Below, in pieces: positions 9,156 through 19,198 of a stretch of DNA of 64,000 nt (position 1 is the stretch's first letter; the number at the start of each line of letters is the position of its first letter). This DNA is from Ryuthela nishihirai (taxonomy: Eukaryota; Arthropoda; Arachnida; Araneae; Heptathelidae): positions 49,980,691 to 50,044,690 of the forward strand of contig JAWZYU010000025.1 of the NCBI GenBank assembly GCA_038380435.1, read 5' to 3'. Under the pieces are notes generated by a model. That model saw only the letters and a list, made by a program, of their open reading frames with translations. It had not been told where the DNA came from and made no database searches. The translations under genes and the position numbers were made by a program.

Positions 9156-12100
9156 GATGATACGATTGAAAACGTATCAACCCTCACTTGTTAGGGATCT
9201 TTTACGAAGCTTCCTTTGGTAGGGTTCTGTTATAAAGCTAATGATACGCTTGAAAACGTATCAACCCTCACTTGTTAGGGATCTTTTACGAAGCTTCCTT
9301 TGGTAGGGTTCTGTTATAAAGCTAATGATACGCTTGAAAACGTATCAACCCTCACTTGTTAGGGATCTTTTACGAAGCTTCCTTTGGTAGGGTTCTGTTA
9401 TAAAGCTAATGATACGCTTGAAAACGTATCAACCCTCACTTGTTAGGGATCTTTTACGAAGCTTCCTTTGGTAGGGTTCTGTTATAAAGCTAATGATACG
9501 CTTGAAAACGTATCAACCCTCACTTGTTAGGGATCTTTTACGAAGCTTCCTTTGGTAGGGTTCTGTTATAAAGCTAATGATACGCTTGAAAACGTATCAA
9601 CCCTCACTTGTTAGGGATCTTTTACGAAGCTTCCTTTGGTAGGGTTCTGTTATAAAGCTAATGATACGCTTGAAAACGTATCAACCCTCACTTGTTAGGG
9701 ATCTTTTACGAAGCTTCCTTTGGTAGGGTTCTGTTATAAAGCTAATGATACGCTTGAAAACGTATCAACCCTCACTTGTTAGGGATCTTTTACGAAGCAT
9801 TCCTTTGGTAGGGTTCTGTTATAAAGCTAATGATATGCTTGAAATCGTATCAACCCTCACTTGTTAAGGATCTTTTACGAAGCTTCCTTTGGTAGGGTTC
9901 TGTTATAAAGCTAATGATACGCTTGAAAACGTATCAACCCTCACTTGTTAGGGATCTTTTAAGAAGCATTCTTTTGGTAGGGTTCTGTTATAAAGCTAAT
10001 GATACGCTTGAAAACGTATCAACCCTCACTTGTTAGGGATCTTTTACGAAGCATTCCTTTGGTAGGGTTCTGTTATAAAGCTAATGATATGCTTGAAAAC
10101 GTATCAACCCTCACTTGTTAGGGATCTTTTACGAAGCATTCCTTTGGTAGGGTTCTGTTATAAAGCTAATGATGTGCTTGAAATCGTATCAACCCTCACT
10201 TGTTAGGGATCTTTTACGAAGCTTCCTTTGGTAGGGTTCTGTTATAAAGCTAATGATACGCTTGAAAACGTATCAACCCTCACATGTTAGGGATCTTTTA
10301 CGAAGCATTCCTTTGGTAGGGTTCTGTTATAAAGCTAATGATATGCTTGAAATCGTATCAACCCTCACTTGTTAGGGATCTTTTACGAAGCTTCCTTTGG
10401 TAGGGTTCTGTTATAAAGCTAATGATACGCTTGAAAACGTATCAACCCTCACATGTTAGGGATCTTTTACGAAGCATTCCTTTGGTAGGGTTCTGTTATA
10501 AAGCTAATGATACGCTTGAAAACGTATCAACCCTCACTTGTTAGGGATCTTTTAAGAAGCATTCTTTTGGTAGGGTTCTGTTATAAAGCTAATGATACGC
10601 TTGAAAACGTATCAACCCTCACTTGTTAGGGATCTTTTACGAAGCATTCCTTTGGTAGGGTTCTGTTATAAAGCTAATGATATGCTTGAAAACGTATCAA
10701 CCCTCACTTGTTAGGGATCTTTTACGAAGCATTCCTTTGGTAGGGTTCTGTTATAAAGCTAATGATGTGCTTGAAATCGTATCAACCCTCACTTGTTAGG
10801 GATCTTTTACGAAGCATTCCTTTGGTAGGGTTCTGTTATAAAGCTAATGATACGCTTGAAAACGTATCAACCCTCACTTGTTAGGGATCTTTTACGAAGC
10901 ATTCCTTTGGTAGGGTTCTGTTATAAAGCTAATGATGTGCTTGAAAACGTATCAACCCTCACTTGTTAGGGATCTTTTACGAAGCATTCCTTTGGTAGGG
11001 TTCTGTTATAAAGCTAATGATATGCTTGAAAACGTATCAACCCTCACTTGTTAGGGATCTTTTACGAAGCATTCCTTTGGTAGGGTTCTGTTATAAAGCT
11101 AATGATGTGCTTGAAATCGTATCAACCCTCACTTGTTAGGGATCTTTTACGAAGCTTCCTTTGGTAGGGTTCTGTTATAAAGCTAATGATACGCTTGAAA
11201 ACGTATCAACCCTCACATGTTAGGGATCTTTTACGAAGCATTCCTTTGGTAGGGTTCTGCTATAAAGCTAATGATATGCTTGAAATGTATCAACCCTCAC
11301 TTGTTAGGGATCTTTTACGAAGCTTCCTTTGGTAGGGTTCTGTTATAAAGCTAATGATACGCTTGAAAACGTATCAACCCTCACATGTTAGGGATCTTTT
11401 ACGAAGCTTCCTTCGGTAGGGTTCTGTTATAAAGCTAATGATATGCTTGAAAACGTATCAACCCTCACTTGTTAGGGATCTTTTACGAAGCATTTCTTTG
11501 GTAGGGTTCTGGTATAAAGCTAATGATACGCTTGAAAACGTATCAACCCTCACATGTTAGGGATCTTTTACGAAGCTTCCTTTGGTAGGGTTCTGTTATA
11601 AAGCTAATGATACGCTTGAAAACGTATCAACCCTCACTTGTTAGGGATCTTTTACGAAGCATTCCTTTGGTAGGGTTCTGTTATAAAGCTAATGATATGC
11701 TTGAAATCGCATCAACCCTCACTTGTTAGGGATCTTTTACGAAGCATTCCTTTGGTAGGGTTCTGTTATAAAGCTAATGATACGCTTGAAAACGTATCAA
11801 CCCTCACTTGTTAGGGATCTTTTACGAAGCATTCTTTTGGTAGGGTTCTGTTATAAAGCTAATGATAGCTTGAAAACGTATCAACCCTCACTTGTTAGGG
11901 ATCTTTTACGAAGCTTCCTTTGGTAGGGTTCTGTTATAAAGCTAATGATACGCTTGAAAACGTATCAACCCTCACTTGTTAGGGATCTTTTACGAAGCAT
12001 TGCTTTGGTAGGGTTCTGTTATAAAGCTAATGATGTGCTTGAAATCGTATCAACCCTCACTTGTTAGGGATCTTTTACGAAGCTTCCTTTGGTAGGGTTC

Positions 12101-12964
12101 TGTTATAAAGCTAATGATACGCTTGAAAACGTATCAACCCTCACATGTTAGGGATCTTTTACGAAGCATTCCTTTGGTAGGGTTCTGCTATAAAGCTAAT
12201 GATATGCTTGAAATGTATCAACCCTCACTTGTTAGGGATCTTTTACGAAGCTTCCTTTGGTAGGGTTCTGTTATAAAGCTAATGATACGCTTGAAAACGT
12301 ATCAACCCTCACATGTTAGGGATCTTTTACGAAGCTTCCTTCGGTAGGGTTCTGTTATAAAGCTAATGATATGCTTGAAAACGTATCAACCCTCACTTGT
12401 TAGGGATCTTTTACGAAGCATTTCTTTGGTAGGGTTCTGGTATAAAGCTAATGATACGCTTGAAAACGTATCAACCCTCACATGTTAGGGATCTTTTACG
12501 AAGCTTCCTTTGGTAGGGTTCTGTTATAAAGCTAATGATACGCTTGAAAACGTATCAACCCTCACTTGTTAGGGATCTTTTACGAAGCATTCCTTTGGTA
12601 GGGTTCTGTTATAAAGCTAATGATATGCTTGAAATCGCATCAACCCTCACTTGTTAGGGATCTTTTACGAAGCATTCCTTTGGTAGGGTTCTGTTATAAA
12701 GCTAATGATACGCTTGAAAACGTATCAACCCTCACTTGTTAGGGATCTTTTACGAAGCATTCTTTTGGTAGGGTTCTGTTATAAAGCTAATGATAGCTTG
12801 AAAACGTATCAACCCTCACTTGTTAGGGATCTTTTACGAAGCTTCCTTTGGTAGGGTTCTGTTATAAAGCTAATGATACGCTTGAAAACGTATCAACCCT
12901 CACTTGTTAGGGATCTTTTACGAAGCATTGCTTTGGTAGGGTTCTGTTATAAAGCTAATGATCG
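9156..12964. repeat. Satellite B, 84/85-bp monomer, ~45 copies
   Basis: Monomer carries GATACGCTTGAAAACGTATC (a 6-bp-arm hairpin GATACG/CGTATC), AACCCTCACTTGTTAGGGAT, a GAAGCTTCC or GAAGCATTCC variant, GGTAGGGTTCTG and ATAAAGCTAATGAT. The first ~8 monomers (9156-9800) are essentially identical 84-mers; later ones carry shared point variants (CATGTTAGG, ATGTGCTTGAAATCG, TTCGGTAGG, CTGCTATAAAG) and an inserted base giving 85. Both edges are sharp: AGAAAGATGATACGATTG on the left, and CTAATGATCGTTGAAAG on the right. Confidence 0.98.
11101..12958. repeat. 928-bp, 11-monomer higher-order repeat in satellite B
   Basis: Two consecutive blocks, 11101-12028 and 12029-12956, carry the same ordered set of monomer variants. 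Variant positions: CTGCTATAAAG at 11260 and 12188, TTCGG at 11414 and 12342, CTGGTATAAAG at 11511 and 12439, AATGATAGCTTG at 11861 and 12789. Every offset is 928. A separate 593-bp, 7-monomer duplication links 9961 to 10554 (AAGAAGCATTC) and 10171 to 10764 (GATGTGCTTG). Confidence 0.95.
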
Positions 12965-13336
12965 TTGAAAGAGATATTATGTTTCATTGTTTAGTATTTG
13001 CAGGAGTCTTTATGAATAGAAATAAAGACGACTACTTATCATCTTATCTTATCTACATATTCTGAAATGTAAAACAGCATTTTCAATAGCTCACTTCCAA
13101 AAACTATGCCTAATAATAATTAACGTTAGAAAATGTGCTCATTTCTTACGTAAGGCACGGAACAAGTAAATCTGCGAGTTTTTCTTGTTAGAACTCATGT
13201 GGCATTCCTTTCATTGGTTGTTGAATTCTTTGATCGTGAGATTTTGCCGCTACATTCTTTATAATGAAAGAAAGCATAGTCACATAGTAATATATAGTAA
13301 TATATAAGTAAATAACTGTTACGAAATTATGTAGAA
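12965..13336. other. AT-rich, nothing recognised
   Basis: No repeat or gene recognised between satellite B and the next SINE cluster. Confidence 0.6.
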
Positions 13337-14093
13337 ATTAGTCGGTAGCGCGCCAGGTTCGTAATCTGTAGTTTCCAGATTCGAGTCCCAGTTGGGTCAG
13401 CGTTGAGATTTATCTCTGCAAAGCTCCCCACCTTGCTCTCGGTCAGTAGGGGACAACGATAGGATTGGAAAGGGCCACGTCCGTCGGATGGGACGTTTAA
13501 GCTGAGCCCTATGTGCGGGAAAGCCATACCCTGTTCCCGTTAAAGGACGCACTGAATGGCCTTGACAAATTTTGGGTTGGGTTGTATTACCTCTGAGCGG
13601 CACTTTTTTGCACACCATGGGCTAAATGGCTAGGTCACATGGACCCCGAAGGCTCAGAGAAGGTTGGGGGAGGGGACCCACTGGAACAGCTGTTGGGAGA
13701 CAGATGGTAGCCTCCCGTCAAGGCCATCCAGCGTTCTTTAACGTGTACAGGGTATGTCTCTCCCGCACACGGAACCACGGCTTAACGTCCCATCCGACGG
13801 ACGGCGGCCTTTCCAATCCCATCGGTGTCCCCTACTGATCGTGAGCAGGGCGGGGAATTTTGCGGAGATAAATCTCAACGCTGACCCAGCTGGGACTCGA
13901 ACCTGGGAACTGCAGATTACGAGCCTGGCGCGCTACCGACTGAGACACCCCCTCCCCGGCCATGACAAAAGGCTACTATCTGTCTCCTAACAGCTGTCTA
14001 TTGGATCCCCTCTCTCCCTAACCTTCTTGGGGTCCTTGTCACCAGGTCATTTAGCCCATTGTGCGCAAAAAAGTACCGTTCAGATTAAAACAA
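13337..14093 (+). mobile_element. SINE1, older copy split by a younger SINE1
   Basis: Head and body run from GTCGGTAGCGCGCCAGG at 13337 to GGCCTTGACAAA at 13569, then resume at 13958 with GGCCATGACAAA and continue to the tail near 14093. The gap is exactly the antisense SINE1 at 13570-13957, with GGCC(T/A)TGACAAA duplicated. Confidence 0.9.
13570..13957 (-). mobile_element. SINE1 inserted into SINE1
   Basis: Near-consensus antisense copy with complete head (CGCTACCGACTGAG) and double CCCAA tail. Its TSD lies in the host SINE1 at 13558-13569 and 13958-13969. The frames over both strands here are SINE artefacts. Confidence 0.95.
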
Positions 14094-14397
14094 CTCAACA
14101 ATAATGTTAAAAATAACAATCTAATCACCAGACCTCTAATCCAAAATTAGTTTCCCAAAGTATCATTTACACAATTATTTTACATTACAAAATCCCACTA
14201 GGGCGAAGCTTATTAGCGGGAATGAAAATGGTTTTAACGGATATGATCTAGGTTACATCAATATCATGACATAAAATGGAATAGCATATAAATATAAAAT
14301 AAAAGTAATAATTTGAAATTATAAAAAGCAATTAACGATGAAAAGTATAATATTTTTATCTAAACAAATTATTATTGTAAGTGATTACACATATATG
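14094..14397. other. AT-rich, nothing recognised
   Basis: Low-complexity AT-rich sequence with no feature recognised. Confidence 0.6.
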
Positions 14398-14985
14398 AGT
14401 AGCCTTAACTGGCATAGTGGTTAGTAACTGACATAGTTGCTGGGTTGGGTTGTTTTACCTCTGAGCGGCACTTTTTTACACACCGTGGACTAAATGGCCA
14501 GGTCACATGGACCCCGAAGGCTCAGAGAAGGTTGGGGGACGGGACCCACTGGAACAGCTGTTGGGAGACAGATGGTAGTCTCCGTCAAGGCCATCCAGCG
14601 TGTTCTTTAACGTGCACAGGGTATGGCTCTCCCGCACACGGGGCCACGGCTTAACGTCCCATCCGACGGACGGGGGCTTTTCCAAGCCCATCGGTGTCCC
14701 CTACTGACCGTGGGCAGAGCGGGGAATTTTGCGGAGATAAATCTCAACGCTGACCCAGCTGGGACTAGAACCTGGGAACTACAGATTACGAGCCTGGCGC
14801 GCTAGACATAGTTGCTGGAACAGCTAGCGACTGTTCCAGCAAGTCAAAACTTTGAATGCTGTGTTAGCTCTAACTGAGACTGTGATCAGCAGTGACTTCA
14901 TTTCTTAGTTGGGCACGTCCTTGCATTAGAAGGCCTGTAAAAGCTAGGAGTAGATTTTTCTCTTTCCTAGATGTTGTAAATGACA
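14398..14985 (+). mobile_element. SINE3-like element, split by SINE1
   Basis: Third repeated family: TTAACTGGCATAGTGGTTA, then GCTAGCGACTGTTCCAGCAAG, GTTAGCTCTAACTGAGA, TTAGTTGGGC and AAAGCTAGGAGTAG. The same string order occurs at 23608-24010, and diverged at 39875-40005. The start resembles a pol III A-box region (TGGCATAGTGG), so a tRNA-derived SINE is possible; no clear B-box is seen. Confidence 0.7.
14445..14804 (-). mobile_element. SINE1 inserted in SINE3
   Basis: Antisense copy missing the last ~25 bases of the head (ends at GAGCCTGGCGCGCTA). Perfect 14-bp TSD GACATAGTTGCTGG at 14431-14444 and 14805-14818. The 5'-truncation with an intact TSD indicates target-primed reverse transcription. 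Confidence 0.96.
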
Positions 14986-15127
14986 AATTATATGAAAAAA
15001 ACTATTGTATTTGAAAAAAAAAGTGATTCCCCCTAAATTAATTTCATACCTTTGGCTGTTTAAAATTACCTTTGCAGAGAATAAGTTGCTAGAAAGTGTG
15101 ATAACCCCGTTGATTAGGTGGGTTTCA

Positions 15128-15290
15128 ATGTTCCTAAATTTATTTACTTAATTTCTTGTTCAAAAGTCATCAATTTAAAAGAGATGATATCACGTCTAAT
15201 TCGATATTGATGTTAAGAATGACATCATGCCATTTAGTTCCTAATTTTTTCCCTAAATGGAATAAGTTGACAACACTGAACACTGAGGAA
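15128..15290 (+). repeat. Dispersed family F2, copy 1
   Basis: Shares AAAAGTCAT, GATATTGATGTTAAGAATGA and AAGTTGACAACACTGA in order with 17860-17997, 2.7 kb downstream in the same orientation. Unknown non-coding repeat, or an ancient local duplication. Confidence 0.65.
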
Positions 15291-15369
15291 AAGGGAGAAA
15301 TACGTAGATTGCATATTTGAACAGATTCGGGTTTACTTGGGAAAGTTAACCCCGTGTGCACGCGAATCT

Positions 15370-15450
15370 TGTTTTCTGTACTTTAAAGAACAAACTGGAC
15401 GGACTTGGCGGAAGTTTCCATCTTGACTCTAGCAATTATCCAGTGATTTT
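15370..15450 (+). mobile_element. SINE1 body fragment
   Basis: CTTTAAAGAACAAACTGGACGG and the following TTTCCATCT correspond to the SINE1 mid-body. Heavily diverged; both ends missing. Confidence 0.5.
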
Positions 15451-15461
15451 CCTTCTTCTAG

Positions 15462-15862
15462 GGGCGGGGATGGTGGTGGCGAATTAGATCACTCTGTAAA
15501 GCATCAGACTCTTAATCTGAAGTTACCATGTTCGAATCCCAACCGTACTTGTATTGAAAATTTCCTCCTCTAATTCCCGTTCTTCTTTCGGTGAGAAAGG
15601 GGACACCGATGGACTTGAAACAGTCACCATCCTTCGGATTGAACGTTAAGACGTGAATTAGTGTGCAGGAGAGTGATATATTGTGCACGTTAAAGAACAC
15701 GCTGTCTGTTTTTTAACGATAGATGCGAAACTTTCTTTTGTTTCCTGTCCAGTGGAACAGCTTCACAAACCATTTCTGAGCCTTTGGGGGTTCTTGTGAC
15801 CTGGCCATTTAGCCCATTTTGCGCAAAAAAAGTGTCGTTCAGAAATAAACAAAATAACCATT
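15462..15862 (+). mobile_element. SINE1, ancient copy with tRNA-Lys-like head
   Basis: Full-length but diverged. The head reads GCATCAGACTCTTAATCTGA, which closely matches the anticodon arm of eukaryotic tRNA-Lys (CTT anticodon in a CTCTTAA loop), where young copies have CTCGTAA. The B-box is GTTCGAATCC. The body (GGGGACACCGATGG, CACGTTAAAGAACACGCTG) and tail are still aligned. This copy is the best clue to the tRNA ancestor of the family. Confidence 0.85.
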
Positions 15863-16186
15863 CCTCTACCCATTTTTGAAACTTTAGTGTTCTTGAGATC
15901 TGGCATTTTTAGCTCATTGTGTACAGTCGCTCAAAAAAGTATCCGAACGCTATGATTGACTACAGAATTCAGAAAAATATATCTCGCAACGATTTTTTTA
16001 GAAATTAGTGATCTAGTAACCTTCGTGTGCTGTACACGAAGGTTGCCAGATAACTAATTTCTAAAATAATCGTTGCCATATATTTTTTTTGAATTCTATA
16101 ATCAACCATAGCGTTCGGATACTTTTTTGAGCGACTGTACCAAAAAAAAAAATGCACTCAGAGATAAAACACTCCAACTATATTTT
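15863..16186 (+). mobile_element. SINE1 3' fragment split by a MITE
   Basis: ACTTTAGTGTTCTTGAGATCTG then TTTAGCTCATTGTG is SINE1 tail-proximal sequence; it resumes after the MITE at 16140 with CCAAAAAA and GCACTCAGAGATAAAACA. The MITE therefore landed in an existing SINE1. Confidence 0.75.
15922..16139. mobile_element. Tc1/mariner-type foldback MITE, full copy
   Basis: 218 bp, starting and ending TA. Terminal sequence CAGTCGCTCAAAAAAGTATC is perfectly inverted at the right end. The arms continue inward (TTAGTGATCT, CAACCTTCGTGT) almost to the centre, so the whole element is one long inverted repeat. TA target site and CAGT-type ends are typical of Tc1/mariner. It has no coding capacity and must be mobilised in trans. 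Confidence 0.93.
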
Positions 16187-16539
16187 TGTATTCGTTCCAG
16201 TTATTAAAACACTCCAAGACATGGCCACTTTGAGGCCGCCTACCTCCTACAATTCAAACCTGGTCCCCACCCTCTTTTCGGTTTGTTTTCCGCTAATTGG
16301 CGAATCTAGTTTTCACCTCGTCTCTTGATACGTACTTTTCTGCCAAGAATCTACTCTGTATCAAAATGATACAAGTATTCAGCCTTTCGAGAGTTACTGT
16401 TGTACAGTCGCTCAAAAAAGTATCCGAACACTATGGTTGATTACAGAATTCAGAAAAAATATCTGGCAACGATTATTTCAGAAATTAGTGATCTGGCAAC
16501 CTTCGTGTCACGTGATTACAGAATTCAGAAAAAATATCA

Positions 16540-16640
16540 GGAGCGTGTACAGCAACTGTACACGCTCCAGTTACCGTTCACAGCAAACTGGAGCGTGTGC
16601 AGTTACTGCACATGCTCCAGTTTGCTGTGAACGGTAACTG
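16540..16640. repeat. Paired hairpins inside the composite MITE
   Basis: Hairpin 1, 16540-16568: GGAGCGTGTACAG with a 3-base loop, 13-bp perfect arms. Hairpin 2, 16568-16640: two 35-bp arms (CAGTTACCGTTCACAGC...) with a TTA loop and a single mismatch. The two share the GGAGCGTGT core, suggesting one arose from the other by extension. Confidence 0.97.
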
Positions 16641-16703
16641 GCACACGCTCAATATTTCCGTGAGTGAGCCCACACGATCTAGTATCAAAACAATATGACC
16701 ATC

Positions 16704-16922
16704 TACAGTCGCTCAAAAAAGTATCCGAACACTGTGGTTCATTACAGGATTCAGAAAAAATATCTGGCAACGACTTTTTATAGAAATTAGTGATCTGACA
16801 ACCTTCGTGTCACGTGACACGAAGGTTGCCAGATCACTAATTTCTAAAAAAATCGTTGCCAGATATTTTTTCTTAATCTTGTAATCAACCATGGTGTTCG
16901 GATACTTTTTTGAGCGACTGTA
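16704..16922. mobile_element. Full MITE forming the right part of the composite
   Basis: 219-bp TA-to-TA foldback copy with centre GTGTCACGTGACAC. Slightly diverged termini (CACTGTGGTTC), equivalent to the MITE at 15922. Confidence 0.92.
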
Positions 16923-17859
16923 CCAGCAAACAAAACAAATACAAGATGCCAAAAATGCCAATAGTATTAAAAATCTTGGCTTATGTTAATCAATAATTAA
17001 TAATTAGCTTGTTATACTTTAAAATACAAATATAATAATAATATAGAGGTAAATATATAATATAATGTTTATATATGTATCATAGATATGTAAAGAAGAC
17101 AAGGATATGCATAAACTAAAAATACTTTGCTACATTATTTTTGTAGGTAAAGTCTTTGAAGTTCACTTGAAATGCTGAGAAAAACAATTATTTGAACGGA
17201 AAATTAAATCAGAAATTGAAGAGAATTTTCCTTATATCAACTTTCCGGAAAGCTACTGTAAGTAACGTATATTGTGAGGAATATTTTCCTATTAGGTTTA
17301 TATAACAACCAATTATATCTAATGAGCAGAAATATTTTAGAAAATTATATCATTCATGAAACTGATTGCTAAAGTTGCATCAAAAAAAGTCCTCTTATAA
17401 TAATCTTTTCTTTCAAGTGTTCACGAATATTAAATACGTTTTAGGACAATAACAATTGCAAAATTGTGTCAAAGTCTTAATAAAGCTTTCGAACTAAAAA
17501 TACTTTTATTAAGTATGTCCTCAGGAACAAAGACGCACATTTTAAGGACCAAAAGCAATTTTTTTTTAAATTTTTTTTGGGGAAACATCCATGTATTACT
17601 AGTAAGCTGAGCAGCAAACACTACACCCGACATGTGCAATTTTTTTAAAATAAAACGTGCATATTGTTATTCGAGTAAGATTTATTTTTATTTCTTAATA
17701 GGACTAAAGTCGCTAGGACTAAGTCCTATGCATATATGCGTGGATGTATTCAAAATATTTCGTAAAACAAAAGAAAAACCTTTTCAAATTTACCTATCCC
17801 AGACGGAAACATTTATTTAAAACTCTGTTCACTTTATTGATTACCATGCCTACTTAATT
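16923..17859. other. AT-rich, nothing recognised
   Basis: No protein-like frame or shared repeat seen across this stretch. Confidence 0.6.
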
Positions 17860-17997
17860 TCTTCATAGTTCCTTAGTTTAAAAGTCATGAAATCACTTCT
17901 GAATTTTTCCTCTAAATTGATATTGATGTTAAGAATGATATCGTGACATTTCGTCCTAATTTTTCTCACAAATGGGCTAAGTTGACAACACTGAGAG
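17860..17997 (+). repeat. Dispersed family F2, copy 2
   Basis: Same ordered motifs as 15128-15290: AAAAGTCATGAAATCA, ATTGATATTGATGTTAAGAA and AAGTTGACAACACTGA. An exact doublet TATAGGATCTTTCTTCAC follows at about 18030-18065. Confidence 0.65.
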
Positions 17998-18180
17998 GAT
18001 TAGCATTTTGCTAGATTGATCAACAGCACTATAGGATCTTTCTTCACTATAGGATCTTTCTTCACGTTCGTATTTTGCCAAGGGGATCAAATAATCATCT
18101 TAATATAAATCAGATATTTCCAAATCTGAATGATGGCTTCTTCTTCCGTGTTATTTGAACTGATAATCACTTTCAAAATG

Positions 18181-18563
18181 TGAGGCGGGGGTGGCTCAGT
18201 CGGTAGCGCGCCAGGCTCGTAATCTATAGTTCCCAGGTTCGAGTCCCAGCTGGGTCAGCGTTGAGATTTATCTCCGCAAAATTCCCCGCCCTGCCCACGG
18301 TCAGTAGAGGACACCGATGGGCTTCGAAAGGCCGCCGTCATTCGGATGGGACGTTAAGCAGTGGCCCCGTGTGTGGGAGAGCCATACCCTGTGCACGTTA
18401 AAGAACACGCTGGATGGCCTTGACGGGAGGCTACCATCTGTCTCCCAACAGCTGTTCCAGTGGGTCCCCTCCCCCAACCTTCTCTGAGCCTTCGGGGTCC
18501 TTGTTACCTGGCCATTTAGCCCATGGTGTGCAAAAAAGTGCCGCTCAGAGGTAAAACAACCCA
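18181..18563 (+). mobile_element. SINE1, full-length reference copy
   Basis: Complete ~383-bp element. Head: GGCGGGGGTGGCTCAGTCGG (A-box-like TGGCTCAGTCGG) and GGTTCGAGTCCC (B-box-like). Body: GGTCAGCGTTGAGATTTATC, GGGACACCGATGGGCTT, GGATGGGACGTTAAGC, GTGCACGTTAAAGAACACG. Tail: AGGTAAAACAACCCAA. A 12-bp TSD ACTTTCAAAATG lies at 18169-18180 and 18564-18575. The body motif GGGACGTTAA...CACGTTAAAGAACAC resembles, from memory, a central domain shared by tRNA-SINEs of many invertebrates; an alignment is needed to confirm. The tail repeats a CCCAA pentamer in other copies. Confidence 0.97.
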
Positions 18564-18628
18564 ACTTTCAAAATGCTTTTTAATGGAAAGAAAAGTCATT
18601 CTAGATAAGATTGAAGTCAATCTGTTCC

Positions 18629-18816
18629 ATCCGTCCACGGATGGAACGTTAAGCCGTAAAGCCATGTGCTGCAGAACCACCTTCTGTGCACGTTAAAGTA
18701 ATGCTGGATGGCGTTGATGGGAGGCTGTCTCCTTCTCTACGTACTAGGGGTCCTTGTGACCTAACCATTTAGCTCACTGTGTGCAAAAAAGTGCAGCTCA
18801 GAGGTAAAACAACCCA
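18629..18816 (+). mobile_element. SINE1, older copy without head
   Basis: From GTCCACGGATGGAACGTTAAG through CACGTTAAAG to AAAACAACCCAGCCC, with an internal deletion between GGAGGCTG and the CTTCTC segment. Confidence 0.8.
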
Positions 18817-18902
18817 GCCCTGGCCATTTAGGCCATGCGGCATAATACGACAGAATAACCTCTTCTTAAAAGAACAACGGAGAGAAATGCAATTTCCCCG
18901 CG

Positions 18903-19198
18903 TGAGTTTCCCCGCCCTGCCCACGGTCAGTAGGGGACACCGATGGGCTTGGAAAGGCAGCCGTCCGTCGGATGGGACGTTAATCTGTGGTCCCGTGTGC
19001 GGTAGAGCCACACTCTGTGCACGTTAAAGAACACGCTGGATGGCCTTGACGGGGGGCTACCATCTGCCTCCTAACAGCTGTTCCAGTGGGTCCCCTCCCC
19101 CAACCTTCTCTGAGCCTTCGGGGTCCATGTGACCTGGCCATTTAGCCCATGGTGTGCAAAAAAGTGCCGCTCAGAGGTAAAACAACCCAACCCAACCC
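18903..19198 (+). mobile_element. SINE1, 5'-truncated young copy
   Basis: Begins inside the body at TTTCCCCGCCCTGCC and runs near-consensus to a triple tail (CCCAACCCAACCC). No convincing TSD because the flanks are SINE-like. Confidence 0.9.

Larger units (their letters stand above)
16403..16922 (+). mobile_element. Composite MITE, copy 1 (520 bp)
   Basis: Outer ends are the same TA-CAGTCGCTC termini as the simple MITE. Order: one MITE arm to the centre (TCACGTGA), a repeated partial arm, a palindrome module (16540-16640), a linker with GATCTAGTATCAAAACAAT, then a complete MITE (16704-16922). The identical order in inverted orientation occurs at 38603-39113, so this arrangement appears to have moved or duplicated as one unit. 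Confidence 0.93.

Noticed and set aside
9180..9300. Telomeric repeat (TTAGGG or TTAGG)
   Set aside because: GTTAGGGA occurs once per 84-bp monomer and is never in tandem.
9156..12964. CRISPR array
   Set aside because: Units are contiguous 84/85-mers without unique spacers, and the context is eukaryotic; this is a satellite.
18183..18255. tRNA gene calls at SINE1 heads
   Set aside because: Same reasoning: the acceptor stem cannot pair and the head is always followed by the SINE1 body.
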